From Vespa crabro (lineage: Eukaryota > Arthropoda > Insecta > Hymenoptera > Vespidae), in the NCBI RefSeq assembly GCF_910589235.1, contig NC_060970.1, positions 310,001 to 374,000 on the forward strand: 64,000 bases of DNA. Direction: 5' to 3'. The notes under the pieces are model-generated. The model did no database searches. It was given only the letters and a program-made list of their open reading frames with translations, and was not told the origin of the DNA. Within the stretch, counting starts at the first letter, position 1; each line of letters starts with the position of its first letter. Position numbers and translations under genes: made by a program. This document shows positions 44,331-57,985 of this stretch, one piece after another.

Positions 44331-46735
44331 ATAATAATAACGAAAGTAAAGATAACAACGATAACAATAATAACAATAACAGCGATAATATCGATTATAT
44401 TAATACCGGTATATCGATATTAACGATAATAATAATAATATTAATAACGATATTAAAAATAATATCGATAATAACGATAATAATAGTAGAAATAATAACA
44501 ATAATTACGATAATAACGATAACAAAATTAATAATAATAAAGATAATAACAATATTAACGATAATATCGATAATAACGATAACAAAAATAATAATTGTAA
44601 TAGCAATAATAACGGTAATAGAGAGAAAAACGGTAACAACGATAATAAATAGAATAATAATAATGAAAATAACGATGATAATGATACTAATTATAACAAT
44701 ATTGACGACAATAATAATAATAATAATAACGATTTTGACGATAATAACGATAATAATAATAATAATAGTAACGATAATATCGATATCAACGATAATAACG
44801 ATAATATAGTTATTAACGATAATAATAATAACAATAATAACGATAATAACAATTATAATGATACTGACGAAAATAATATTAATAATAGTAGCAATAATAA
44901 CAATAATAACGATAACAAAAATAACAATATTAACGGTATTAAAGATAATATTAATAACAATAGTAACGATAACAACGATAATAACCCTAATAATAATAAT
45001 AATAATAATAACGAAAATAAGGATAATAACGATGACAACGATAAAAATAATAACAATAATAAATATAGTAACTATAATAATAATAATAATACTAACGATA
45101 AAAACGATATCAATGATTATAACGAAAATAACGATAATAATAGCTATAATAATAAAAATAGCAACGATATTAACGATAGTAACGATAATAATAATAACAA
45201 TAATATCGATAAAACGATAATAATGATAATACCGATATTAACGATAATAACATTACTAATAATAGTAATTAAAAAGAAAATAACAATAATAACGTTTACA
45301 ATGATAATCACGATGATATTATTAATAATGATAACAATAATAAGGATAAGAACGACAATTATTTTAATAAAAGTAATAATAACAATATTAACAATGTTTG
45401 CAATAATAATGATAACAACGATAATAAAAGTATTAACAATTAAATTAATAACAATAATAACGATAATAAAGATAATAAGGATGATAATAATAACGATATT
45501 AATAATAAAATTAATTACAATAATCACGTTAATAATGATAATAATATTAACAATAATAACGATAACAATGATAATAAGGACAGTAGTAATAACAATAATA
45601 TCGACAAAAATAATAAAAATAACGATATTAACGATAATAACGATATTATTAATAATAGTAATAATTACAATAATAACAATAATAACGATAAAACGATAAT
45701 AGTAATGAAAATAATAAGGATAATAATGATAATAGCGATAATATCGATAATAATAATGACAATATTAACGATAATATCTATAAAAATATTAATAATAATA
45801 ATAATAACAGTAATAACGATAATACCGATAATAACAATGATAATTATAATAGCGATAATAAGGATAATAACCATAATAATAGTAACATTAATAAATATAA
45901 CAACGATATTAACGATAATAATGACAGTAATAATAACAATAATAACGATAATAACGATAACAATTATAAATCGATAATAACGATAATAAATTTTATAATC
46001 ATAATAACGATAATAATATTTATATGAATAACAATAATACTAATAATAACGATAATAACGATAATAATAGTAGTAATAATAACAGAATTAACACTAATAA
46101 CGCTAATAACGATAATAACAATAATAATAGTAGTAATGATAATAATAATAACGATAATAGCGATAATAAGGTTATTAATGATAATAACGATAAATATAAT
46201 ACCATATAACTAAAATAAAAATGTTATAAATGATATCAATAACGATAGTAATGATAATATCGATAATAATAATAATATTATAAACGTTAACATCGATAAT
46301 AATAAAGAAAATAACGATAATAAAGATACCACCGATAATAATAATAATAATAATATCGATAATAACGATATTCACGATAATAATAATTACAATAATAACG
46401 ATAATAACGAAAATAATGATAATAAGGAAAATAATTATAATAATAATAACAATAAAAACGATAAAAATGATAATAATACTTACAATAATAACGATAATAA
46501 CGATAATAACGATATTAACTATAATAAAATCAATAAATGTACTTACGTCAATAACGATATTAATATAAGCAATAATAGCGATTATAACGATAATAACGTT
46601 AAGAATAATAATAAGATTATTAACGATATTAACGAAGATAACGATAATAATAGCAACAGTAATGACAATAATAATAATAATAGTATTAACAATAAGAATT
46701 ATAATATCGTTAAAAATAATAGCAATTTTAACGGC

Positions 46736-47691
<956 letters not shown>

Positions 47692-47734
47692 TTAATAACG
47701 AAAATAATAGGTGTAATAATAACACTAATCAAAA

Positions 47735-48806
47735 TAATAAAGTTAATAACGATATTAATAATAATAATATTAACAATAATAACGATAATTTCGATAATAA
47801 TATTTTTAACAATAATAACGATAATTTCGATAATAATATTTTTAACAATAATAACGATACTGAGGATAATCACAATAATAATGATAATAATGACGATAAT
47901 ATCGATAGTAACAATAATATTGATTATAAAGAAAACAATTATAAAAATAATAATGATAATATACATAATATCGGTATTAATAATTACAATATCAAAGATA
48001 AAAACAATAATAATATCAATAATATTAACGAAAATAGCGGTAAAAATTATAATATCATTGAAAACGCTAATGACGATAATAACGATAATAACGAAAATAT
48101 TATCGATAATAACGATAATAATAATAATAATAATATTGATAATAACAATAATAGCGATAATAATGATAATAATTACAATAATAATAACTATAATAACGAT
48201 AATAATAAAAAAAATATGAACGATAACAATGATAAATCGATAATATCGATATTAATAATTACATAATAACAGTAATAACGATAATAATATAATAACGAAA
48301 ACAATAATAAGGATAATAATGGAAATAAAGGTAATTATAATAAATATAATAACGATAACAACGATAATAACGATATTAACTATTATAACAATAAAAATAA
48401 TAAGGATAATACCGAAAAAAAATAATAAATATAATAATTATAACAATGATAATAACTATTATATAGATAATAATAATAATAATAGTAAGAATAATAATAA
48501 TAATAAAAGGAAAAAAGATAATAACGAAAATATTAATAACAATAGTCACGTTAATAAAGATAATAAAAGTAATAATAAAAACAAAATTTAATATAATAAC
48601 GATAAGAATGATTATGATAATAATAATAATAGCTATAATCACTATAATATCGATAATAATAATAATAGAAGCATAGTATAATAACGATAATAATAAAATA
48701 AACATAATAACTATTTTAACGATAACAGCGGTAATAACGATAATAATAATATAAATAATAACGATAATAATAATATTAATAATAATAACAATAATAACGA
48801 TAATAA
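47735..48806 (+). repeat. Segmental duplication E, copy 2
   Basis: This copy of 28810-29765 lies immediately right of the 955-bp AAT tract and ends exactly where the 341-bp satellite begins. It carries an extra 36-bp unit (47785-47856) and an insertion of about 75-80 bp near 48660-48735 absent from copy 1. Confidence 0.85.
47785..47856 (+). repeat. 36-bp tandem duplication
   Basis: Two identical 36-bp units (47785-47820 and 47821-47856) contain ATTTCGATAATAATATTTTT and AACAATAATAACG. The homologous place in copy 1 of duplication E (near 28890) has one unit. Confidence 0.92.
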
Positions 48807-48807
48807 A

Positions 48808-49905
48808 GAATATAACAAGAATATAACGTTTTTACTATGTTTAAATACGCGTTTTCATATGATAATTGTCGAAAAACGTAATCGACATACGCGAATTTCG
48901 GTATATGCGAAGATAAAATCGTGAAATCTTTAATAATACTTGTGCCACAGTTAGAAAAATGTTACCAATCGATTCAGAACATTGCATTTCATAAGATCAA
49001 ACATCTATTTTATATTGGCATCAAAGTATTTAACAATGTTTCATATCGTTTATACGATTTTTCGCTCATATACCCGTATCGTCGAAAAACCAAAAGTTGA
49101 ATTCTCGTTCAATTTCATTGATTTTATATTCAATCGACGCAGAATAAAGAATATAACAAAAATATGACGTTTCTACTATGTTTAAATAAGCGTTTTCATA
49201 TGATAATTATCGAAAAACTTAATCGGCATACGCGAATTTCGGTATATGCAAAAATGAAATCGTGACATCTTTAATAATATTTGTGGCACAGTTTGAAAAA
49301 TGTTTCCAATCAAATCAGGACATTGCATTTCATAAGATCAAACATTTATTTTATATTGGAGTCAAAGTTTTTAACATTCTTTCATATCGTATATACGATC
49401 TTTCGCTCATATGCGCGTATCGTCGAAAAACGAAAAGTTGAAATCTCGTTCAATTTCATTGATTTTATATTCTATCGATGCAGAATAAAGAATATAACAA
49501 GAATATAACGTTTTTACTATGTTTAAATACGCGTTTTCATATGATAATTATCGGAAAACTTAATCGACATACGCGAATTTCGGAATATGCGAAGTTGAAG
49601 TCGTGAAATCTTTAATACTACCTGTGCCACAGTATAAAAAAAGTTATCAATCTATTCAGAACATTGCATTTCATAAGATCAAACAACTATTTTATATTGT
49701 AATCGAAGTATTTTACATTGTTTCCTATCGTATATACGATTTTTCGGTCATATACATGTATCGCCGAAAGACGAATAGTTTAAATTTTGTTCCATTTCAT
49801 TGATTTTATATTCTATTGACGCAGAATAAATAATATAACTAGAATATATCGTTTTTACTATTTTTAAATGCTCTTTTCCAAATGATAATTGCCGAAAAAT
49901 GTAAT
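48808..49905 (+). repeat. 341-bp tandem satellite, three full copies and a partial fourth
   Basis: Monomers start at 48808, 49149, 49490 and 49831, each exactly 341 bp apart; the last breaks off near 49905. Conserved words are GAATATAACAAGAATATAAC, CGCGTTTTCATATGATAAT, GACATACGCGAATTTCGG, GTGCCACAGT, CATTGCATTTCATAAGATCA and TTCATTGATTTTATATTC. Copies differ by scattered substitutions, mostly transitions, without indels. The monomer is AT-rich and unrelated to the trinucleotide array or the 68-bp satellite. ORFs of 61-75 codons in each monomer have stops at the monomer joint and no recognisable domain, so I do not call them genes. Confidence 0.95.
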
Positions 49906-50634
49906 ATATATTAAAGTTAATAACGATAACAACGAATAATAATAATAATAATAATGATAATCTCGTTTTTATCATTATAACATTCAACAGAATATAATAA
50001 TATTACATTCAACAAAATAAAAATATTGTAATCACATTGACAACAATAACGATATTAAAGAAAATAATTAATTTAATTTTATAAAAGAAAATAACGATAA
50101 TACGGTATTATTACCGACCATAACGATAATAGCTATAAAAATAAAGATTACCATAATCAGGATAATAACTACGATTTTGTTATTAATGATAATATTAACA
50201 ATACTAACGATAATATCGAAAGTAAAAACGATAATAACAATTAAAGCGATATTAAATATAATATTAAGGATAATAATAAATAAACGATAATAAATAAAAT
50301 TATGATAATAACGAGAATTACGATAAAATCGATAATAACGATATTAATAACGATAATAATGATAATAATAATAATAAGAATAATAATAAAGATAAAAATA
50401 AATACGGCAATAAAAAATATAACGATAACGATAATAACAAAGATAATAACGGTTAAATCGATAATAACGATAATAACGAAAACATCGTTAGTAATTATAA
50501 TGACTAAAATGAAGCTAATAATAATAATTACGATAATAAGGTTAATAATAACGATAATAATAATAATAAAGGAAATGATGACAAAAACGAAATAATGATA
50601 ATAACGTTAATGACGATTTCAACGATAATAACGA

Positions 50635-52130
50635 TTATAAAGATAATATTGATAATTATAAAGATAATAATAATAAGATCGGAAATAATGATACAACCGA
50701 TAATAACGATAATAACGATATTGACGATAATAACAACGATAAAAACGATAATAACGAAAACAATATAAATAACGATAATAATGAAAATAACGATAATAAT
50801 GATAATAACGATAATAGCGATAATAACATTAATAACGATACGAACGAAAGAAATGCTATTTTCGTTTATGACGATAATAACGGTATTAATAACAACATTA
50901 TATATAATAACGATAATAAAGGTAATACCGATAACAATAGCAATAGTGATAATAACGACAATAATAATATCAACGATAGTAACGATAACAACGATAATAA
51001 AAACGATAATAACGATTATAAAGATAATAATAAACATAATTACGGTTATAACGATAATAACGATTATAAGGATAATAACAAAAATATTAACCGTAATAAT
51101 AAAAATAACGATTATAAAGAATTAAAAAACGATTAAAAAGAATTACAATAATTATAATAATATCGATAACAACGAATAATAATAAGGATAATATTCATAA
51201 TAACGATCATAACAATAACTACGATAATTAGGATAATACGTTAACAACGATAATAATGAAAATAACTATAATAAAGGTAATAATAATGACAATAATATTA
51301 ATAACCGACAAGAACGATAAAAATGATAATAACGTTAATGACTGTAACAATGATAGTAACGATAATAACCACAATATTTATAATAATAAAGATAATAATA
51401 ATAAAATCGGAAATAACGACAATAATGAAAATAAAGTTAATAACGATAATAACGATAATAATGTTAATAGCGATAATAACGCTATGGAAAATAATAATAA
51501 CGATAATAACTATAATATGGATAATAACGATCCGCAAGATAATAAAGATTATAATAACTTTAATAATAATAACAACGAAAGTAACGGTTCTAACGATAAT
51601 AATAATGATAAAAACAGTAATAACGTTAATTACGATAATAATAACAATAAAAATAAAAATAGCGAAGATAATGAAAATATCAATGAAAACATTAATAACG
51701 TTAATAATAACGATAATAATAATAATAATGTTAATAACGATACTAACGATAATTACAATGATAACAATAATAACGATAATGATGATAGTAACGTTAATAA
51801 GGAGTATAATAAAAATAATTACAATAATAATAATAATAACGATAACAACGATAATAATTACGATAATAATAATAATAACAATAATAAATGTAACAATAAT
51901 GATAATATTATTAATAACGGAAATAAAGACAAGAGCGATAATAATGATAAAAACGTTAATCACAATATCAATGATAGTAACGATATTAAACATAATATTT
52001 ATAATAATAAAAATAATAATAAAATCGGAAATACAAATAATAAAAAAATAACGATAATAAAGTTAATAACGATAATAAAGATAGTAACGCTATTGAATAA
52101 AATAATAACGATCCGCAAGATAATAAAATT
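50635..52130 (+). repeat. Local higher-order repeat, block F
   Basis: The word AATAATAAAATCGGAAATA or its variant occurs near 50660, 51400 and 52013. The rarer word GATCCGCAAGATAATAAA occurs near 51529 and 52110 (offset 581). Between the last two, an internal difference of about 31 bp explains the unequal offsets. This points to unequal exchange of units of roughly 0.6-0.75 kb. Confidence 0.65.
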
Positions 52131-52499
52131 AATAATAACTTCAATAACAGTAACATCATATGTAACGTTATTAACGATAATAATAATTATAAATACGATA
52201 ATATTAACGATAAAAATGAAGATAGCGAAAATAACGATAATAATAATGAAAACATTAAAAACGTTAATAACGATAATAATAAAGATAATAATAATTGTAA
52301 TGTTAATAACGATACTAGCGATAATTGCAATAAGAACAATAATAACGAAAATAACAATAATAACGATAATTACTATTATTACCTAAATAACGAAAAAAAA
52401 TAATAATAATAACGATTATATCGACATTAACGATAATAATATAGATAATAATCATAATAACGATAATAACGTTAATAACGAAAATAATGTTTATAACAT

Positions 52500-52706
52500 T
52501 AATTACGATAATAATAATGATAAGAATAAACATAACGATAATAACGATAAAACGATGAAAATAGTAATAATGTTAATAACGATAATAAAAACGATAATAA
52601 TAACGATAATAATAATAATAACGTTAATAAGTATAATAACGGTAATTGCAAGTATAACAATAACAACGGTAATAACGATAGTAAAAACGATAATATTAAC
52701 CTTAAT

Positions 52707-52745
<39 letters not shown>

Positions 52746-53700
52746 TGCGATAATATCAGTAATAACGTTTATATAGATATTAACCATAAATACGGTAATA
52801 AGGCTAAATACTATAATAACAGAAATAATATTAACAAGAACAAAAATGAACAAAATAACGATAATAACGATAATAGCGATAATAATGTTAATAACAATAA
52901 TTACGATATTAGTGAAGATAATAATAAAACTAACGATAATAATGATATAAACGTTGAAAACTGTATTAACGATAATAACAATAATAACAATAATAACCAT
53001 AATAACGTATATAAGCATAATAAAGGGAATGATAACAATAATAATAATAATAACGATAATAGCGATAACAACCATAATAACGATAATGACGACAAGAATA
53101 ACGATTATTATAAAAAATAATGATAATAATATTAATATTAATAACGATAATTATAACACCTACGATAATAGTGACAGTAGCGATACCAATAATAACGTTT
53201 ATAACGATACTAACGATGAAAATGGAAAATAACTTAAATTACGATTATATTAACGATAATAACAGAAATAAAGAAAATAACAAAAATAACATTTAAAACA
53301 GCTATAATGTTAATAACGTTAATAATAATGACAATAATATTAATATTGTTAATAACGATATTAACGATAATTGCAATGATAATAATAATAACGATAATAA
53401 CGGTAATATCCATAATAATAACGATAAAGGCTACAAATATAATGATAAACACCACGTTATCAATAATAATGTTAATAACGTTAATAACTTTAATAAAGAT
53501 AATAATAATCATAATAATAATAACAACGATAATAATGGTTATAACATAAATTACGATAATAATAGCGATAATTATTAAAATAAGGATAATAACGATAAAA
53601 CGATGAAAACAGTAATAAAGTTAACAACGATACTAAAAACGATAACAATAACGATAATAATAAAAACAACGTTAATAACGATAACAATGATATTAATTAA
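52500..53700 (+). repeat. Local higher-order repeat, block G
   Basis: AACGATAAAACGATGAAAA followed by AGTAATAA(T/A)GTTAA occurs near 52544 and 53591, about 1,047 bp apart. A similar upstream context (ATAATG, TTATAACAT, AATTACGATAATAAT) precedes both. This appears to be a two-copy tandem block with considerable divergence. Confidence 0.55.
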
Positions 53701-55355
53701 AATAATGACATTGACGATAATAACGATAATAATAAAACAAATAACAATAATAATTATTATAACGATATTAATAGCGATAATAACGATAATAACGATAATA
53801 GCGTTAATAATAATAATAATAACGATAATAACGTTAATAAGAATTATAATAATAATAATAATAATAGTAACGATAATAATTGAAATTACGATAATAAAGA
53901 AAATAACTATAATAACGATAATAACAATAAAAATAAAATTAATGGAAAAAAGGGAAATAACTAAAATAGCGTTAATAACGATTATAATAATAATAATAAC
54001 GATTATAAATATAATAATAATAATAGGAGTAACGAATGTATCGATAATAACGGTAATAATAACGATAATAACGATAATATCGGTAATGAAGATAATAGTA
54101 AAGATGTTAACAAAAATAACGATAATAACGATAATAAAGATAACAACGATTACAATGATAGTAATGATAATAATGATAATGAAGATAATAAACATAATAA
54201 TAACAAAAATAATAATAATTACGATCATAACGATAGTAATAGCGAAAATAACAATATTAACAATAATAATAATAATAATAACGATAAAAACGGAAGTAAT
54301 ATCGATAATAATGAAAATAACGGTAACAGCAACGACAATAATGATAATAACGATAATAACGACAACAAACAATAATAATAATAATAATATTAATAACGAA
54401 AATAATGATAACAATAATAATAATAGCGATAATAACGATATGGCGGTATTACTCGAATAATTACTTCAATAATAATAACGGTAATCACATTCATAATAAT
54501 AAAAATGATGATAATACAGTAAATAAAGATAATATTGATAATACCGATTATAATGATAATAACGATAAAAATAAAAATAACGATAATAAGGAAAATAAAT
54601 ACAGCAGAGTTATTAACGGCAATAATAATAATAATAACGCATATGACGATAACAACGAAAATAACGATACTAACGATAATAATAACGATTATAATAATAA
54701 TAACGATAGTAACGATTATTACCATAATAATAACGATAATAACTAGGAAAATAATGATAATAATGCTAATAATTTTAATATCGTTTGTAACGATTATATC
54801 TTTAATAAAGATAATAATAACGATTATATCAATATTATCGATAATAGTATCGATAATTATAATAATAACAATAATAACGATAATAATAGCGATATTAAAA
54901 AAAAATAAGATAATAATATTAATACTAATAACCATAATAATAATAATAATAACGATATTAACGAGAAAGACGATATTCACGATAATAACGTTAATAACGA
55001 TATTAATGGTAATAGCGATATTGACGATAATAGCGATTATAGAAGAGAAAATATATATAATAAAGATATTAACGGTAATATCGATAATAATATTAATAGT
55101 GATAATAACGATAATAATAAAAATAACGTTTATAACGATTAAAACGATAACAATAACGATTAAAGCGATAATAACGATAATAACTATAGTACTAACGATA
55201 ATAACGATAATAAAGAAATCAAAGATATTAATAATGATATTAATAATAGTAGCGATAACTGCGACTATAATAATTATAATAATAATAATTATAAAGGTAA
55301 TAATTATAGAAAAAACTAAGATAATAATGCAAATAGCGATAATATTAATATTATA

Positions 55356-55736
55356 TAAGTATTATATAAGTTGATTTTATTATAATTAATAGATATAATT
55401 AAAAATAATAATTTTGGAAATTGAGATTGATTAATTAACAAGTTAAATTAAAAATAATAATTTTTTATTGAATTTAATTATTTTATAATCTAAATAATAA
55501 TTACTCTTTGTAAAATAAAATAGATAAAAATTATAAAATAAAAATATTTACTAATCTTTTAAGAAATAAATATATAAAAATAAATATTTAATTATAATAT
55601 AAGAATAATTAATAAATAATTATATATATATATATTTAAATTAATATTATTTATAAATAATAATAACTTTTAATACATATATATATATGTATATATATAT
55701 AATATCTTAATTTTTATTTTAACTCGTTTTAATTAG
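55356..55736. other. AT-rich non-array sequence, no gene
   Basis: The trinucleotide phase ends near 55355. This stretch is more than 85% A+T, with ATATATAT runs at 55622-55635 and 55678-55701 and no array words. I see no reading frame or known element in it. Confidence 0.7.
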
Positions 55737-55892
55737 TGTGAAGTGACAAACGGAAATATGTTTCTCTGTGAACAAAGAAACGACAATTCACGTTTATTGT
55801 TCACTCTGTTAAATATTATATTTTACTCTCGTACTACTTCTCTCGTCTACGTTCTATTTCTTACTGCCAGTTTCTCTCCCAAAATCTTAACA
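55737..55892 (-). mobile_element. Candidate small solo LTR
   Basis: Read on the minus strand, this begins TGTTAAGATTTTGGG (55892) and ends GTCACTTCACA (55737), so it has 5'-TG...CA-3' edges. The length of about 156 bp would suit a short Ty1/copia-like LTR. An AATAAA word lies inside, about 50 bp before the end (ACAATAAACG). The base composition is clearly different from both flanks. No target-site duplication is evident, and a TG...CA pair also exists on the other strand, so orientation is tentative. A non-LTR unique fragment is the alternative. Confidence 0.33.
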
Positions 55893-56002
55893 GCTCGATT
55901 TGTAGGTAACAAAAGAATTTGTAGATAACAATAACAAAAGAAGGGCGGGCCATGAGACGCGTGACAAATCTACCTGGAAAAAGTATACTTTCTTTACATG
56001 TA
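55893..56002. other. Unique spacer between LTR candidate and AT minisatellite
   Basis: About 110 bp include a near-direct repeat, TTTGTAGGTAACAA then TTTGTAGATAACAA (55899 and 55918), and a GC-rich word GGGCGGGCC (55943-55951). No gene is present. Confidence 0.55.
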
Positions 56003-56055
56003 TATATAATATAATATATAATATATAATATATAATATATAATATATAATATAAT
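56003..56055 (+). repeat. AT minisatellite, 7-bp step (TATAATA)n
   Basis: About seven units of a TATAATA-like heptamer in which AATATAT steps alternate with AATA. It passes straight into AATATCGATAATAACG of the trinucleotide array. Confidence 0.8.
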
Positions 56056-56232
56056 ATCGATAATAACGAATAAGACGATAATAAAGATAAAAGCTTTAAT
56101 AACGGTAACAACGATATTAATGATTATAACGATAAGGACGATAATAACGTTTATAATAAAAATAATAATAATAATAACAATAATAACGATAATAGATACA
56201 AATATGTTAATAACTTTAATAATTATAATAAA

Positions 56233-56264
<32 letters not shown>

Positions 56265-57112
56265 TAATAATAACGGTAATAATAATATTAACGAAAATAA
56301 CGATAATATCGATAAAAGCGATAATAAATTTAGTAATGTTGACAACGATAGTAATGATAGTACGGTAATAATAACGATAATAACCATAATTATAACGATT
56401 ATTATAATGACGAAAATAACGATAATAACGATTATAATAACGATATTAATAACGATAATAATATTAATAATAATAGTAATAATAATAATAATATTTATAA
56501 CGATAATAGTATTATTAACGGTTACAACGATAATAACGTTAATAAATATAATAAACTTAATTAAGGTAAAAATAACGATAATAATATCGATAATATTAAT
56601 AATCTCGATAATAACGATTATAACGATAATAATGGTAATAAAATTACGATAATAAGGATGGTAACTACAAAAAGCGATATTAACTGTTATAATAATAATA
56701 ATAATAATTGTTATAATAATAACTATAATATTAATAATAACGTTATTGAAGATATTGATAATAATTACGGTAGTAACGTTATTATCTATAATATTAATAA
56801 TAATAATATATGTAACTATAACTATATTATTATAGATAACAACGATAACAACGATAGTAACGATAATAACGATAATAATACCGATAATAAAGATAATAAC
56901 GATAATAACTTTAATAAAAATTATAATAATGATTATTTCTATATTAAAGTTAATCATATCGATAATTATAATAATATCAATAACAACGATAATAATATCG
57001 ATAATTATAAAAAATAAAAATAATAATAATTATAATATTAATAACCATAATAATAATAATAACGATAATAGCGATAATGTCGATAATAACGATAATAACT
57101 TTAATAGCTATA
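56056..57112 (+). repeat. Trinucleotide-phased AAT/ACG array, third part
   Basis: This is the same type of array and strand as before, ending at 57112 where the R1-clade copy begins with a run of T. It contains no gene. Confidence 0.92.
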
Positions 57113-57450
57113 TTACTTTTTTTGATGGTCTGAGAATTTTACGCACTGACCCAGGGACCCTGCCCAATAGAGGAACCCTTCACCAATTGGGTCCCCTGTT
57201 AAAGTCCCTGGAGTGTCGGGCTCACCGTTGGAATAGGCACTACTGACTAAACACATATCTATTCTAGTAGCATAGTGAAACAATCCAGGCACCATCATGT
57301 GACATTACATCAGGATGGCGCCGATGCATCATGCGCATTAACTGGACTTCCTCTTCGGCTCTACGTGGCAGGAACCTGGAACAACGTTGGTGGCACGTCT
57401 ATGGGCAGCCCATCTCCTTCCTCTCTTACGTAAAATTGCCCTCGTGTACC
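57113..57450 (-). other. 3' segment of the R1-clade copy (probable 3' UTR)
   Basis: This is 338 bp downstream of the C-terminal coding region, with no conserved protein motif; a 61-codon frame (57298-57113) does not resemble R1 proteins. It ends with A7 and then AAT-array sequence. The second copy in the window lacks this entire segment. Confidence 0.55.
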
Positions 57451-57463
57451 AGGCCACCTTGTT

Positions 57464-57985
57464 CTAATCCTTCAGACATCTCAGCATTTTCTCGACAACG
57501 TTGTTCAGCGAGATGTCTCCGACGTCCTGCTCCAAGGTAAGTCGTTCGGCTCTCCACCGGGTACATATGAAGAACGTGTGGTGAGCGTCGTCTTTGATCG
57601 AGTCCCCATAGTGGCAGTTGCAGTCTGCTACATTCCTCATTATTGCGAGGTAGGAGCGGAACAGGCCTGTCAAGAATTGGGTAAGGTAGAAATCGACACT
57701 TTGCACCTCTCGATTTATCCAGTTATCTAGTCGACTGATGAGTCGGGCAATCCATCTGCCCCTAGGTTTCTGCACCCATCTGCTGTACCAGGCTTCGATG
57801 CAATTACACCAGGCGTTGTTTGATACCTCCTCCTTCCCCAGAAAGGGCTTCTGCTGATGGACGAATTGTCACTCCTTGGATAGTAGGTCAAACGGGATTA
57901 CCCCGGCGACAACAATCACTGCGGGCACTGAGACCGTGCGCTAGGAGCAAGCGATTCGGAGAGCGTCCCTCCTCTGTAACGCGGC
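57464..57985 (-). pseudogene. R1-clade ORF2 C-terminal region, degraded
   Basis: In N-to-C order the frames read RTVS, VIVVAGVIPFDLLSKE, RWIARLISRLDNW, VDFYLTQFLTG, then CHYGDSIKDDAHHTFFIC and RAERLTLEQD. These match the conserved block after the RT domain of R1 elements, ending in the Cys/His motif thought to help nucleic acid binding. Two in-frame nonsense codons (TAG in ACS*RTVS near 57943 and TGA in SKE*Q near 57869) and a frame change near 57780 show it is dead. The Cys/His motif has C-H-Y-G-D where related proteins usually have a second Cys before Gly; the other copy shares this. Confidence 0.82.

Larger units (their letters stand above)
11022..46735 (+). repeat. Giant trinucleotide-phased AAT/ACG array with higher-order blocks
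   Basis: This is about 35.7 kb built of AAT units with frequent ACG, ATG, ACA, GTA and TTA variants. The commonest local pattern is the 9-mer ATAATAACG, with CpGs 9 bp apart. C and G are rare, yet C is very often followed by G: in 36121-36240 all ten C residues are in CpG. Frames of hundreds of codons of Ile, Asn, Leu or Tyr result from 3-bp periodicity and are not genes. Several blocks of 0.3-1.1 kb recur at kilobase distances in diverged form and are listed separately. Short pure (AAT)n runs occur near 21232-21292, 23430-23475, 27318-27358 and 30016-30086. Confidence 0.93.
49906..55355 (+). repeat. Trinucleotide-phased AAT/ACG array, second part
   Basis: The array has the same composition and strand as 11022-46735 and resumes inside the broken fourth 341-bp monomer. 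It contains local higher-order repetition (50635-52130 and the pair 52500/53550). A pure AAT run lies near 52704-52744. No gene, promoter or RNA is recognisable. Confidence 0.92.

Noticed and set aside
48982..49803. Repeated 61-75 codon ORFs in the 341-bp satellite
   Set aside because: 341 is not a multiple of 3, each ORF stays within one monomer, and no domain or start context supports translation.
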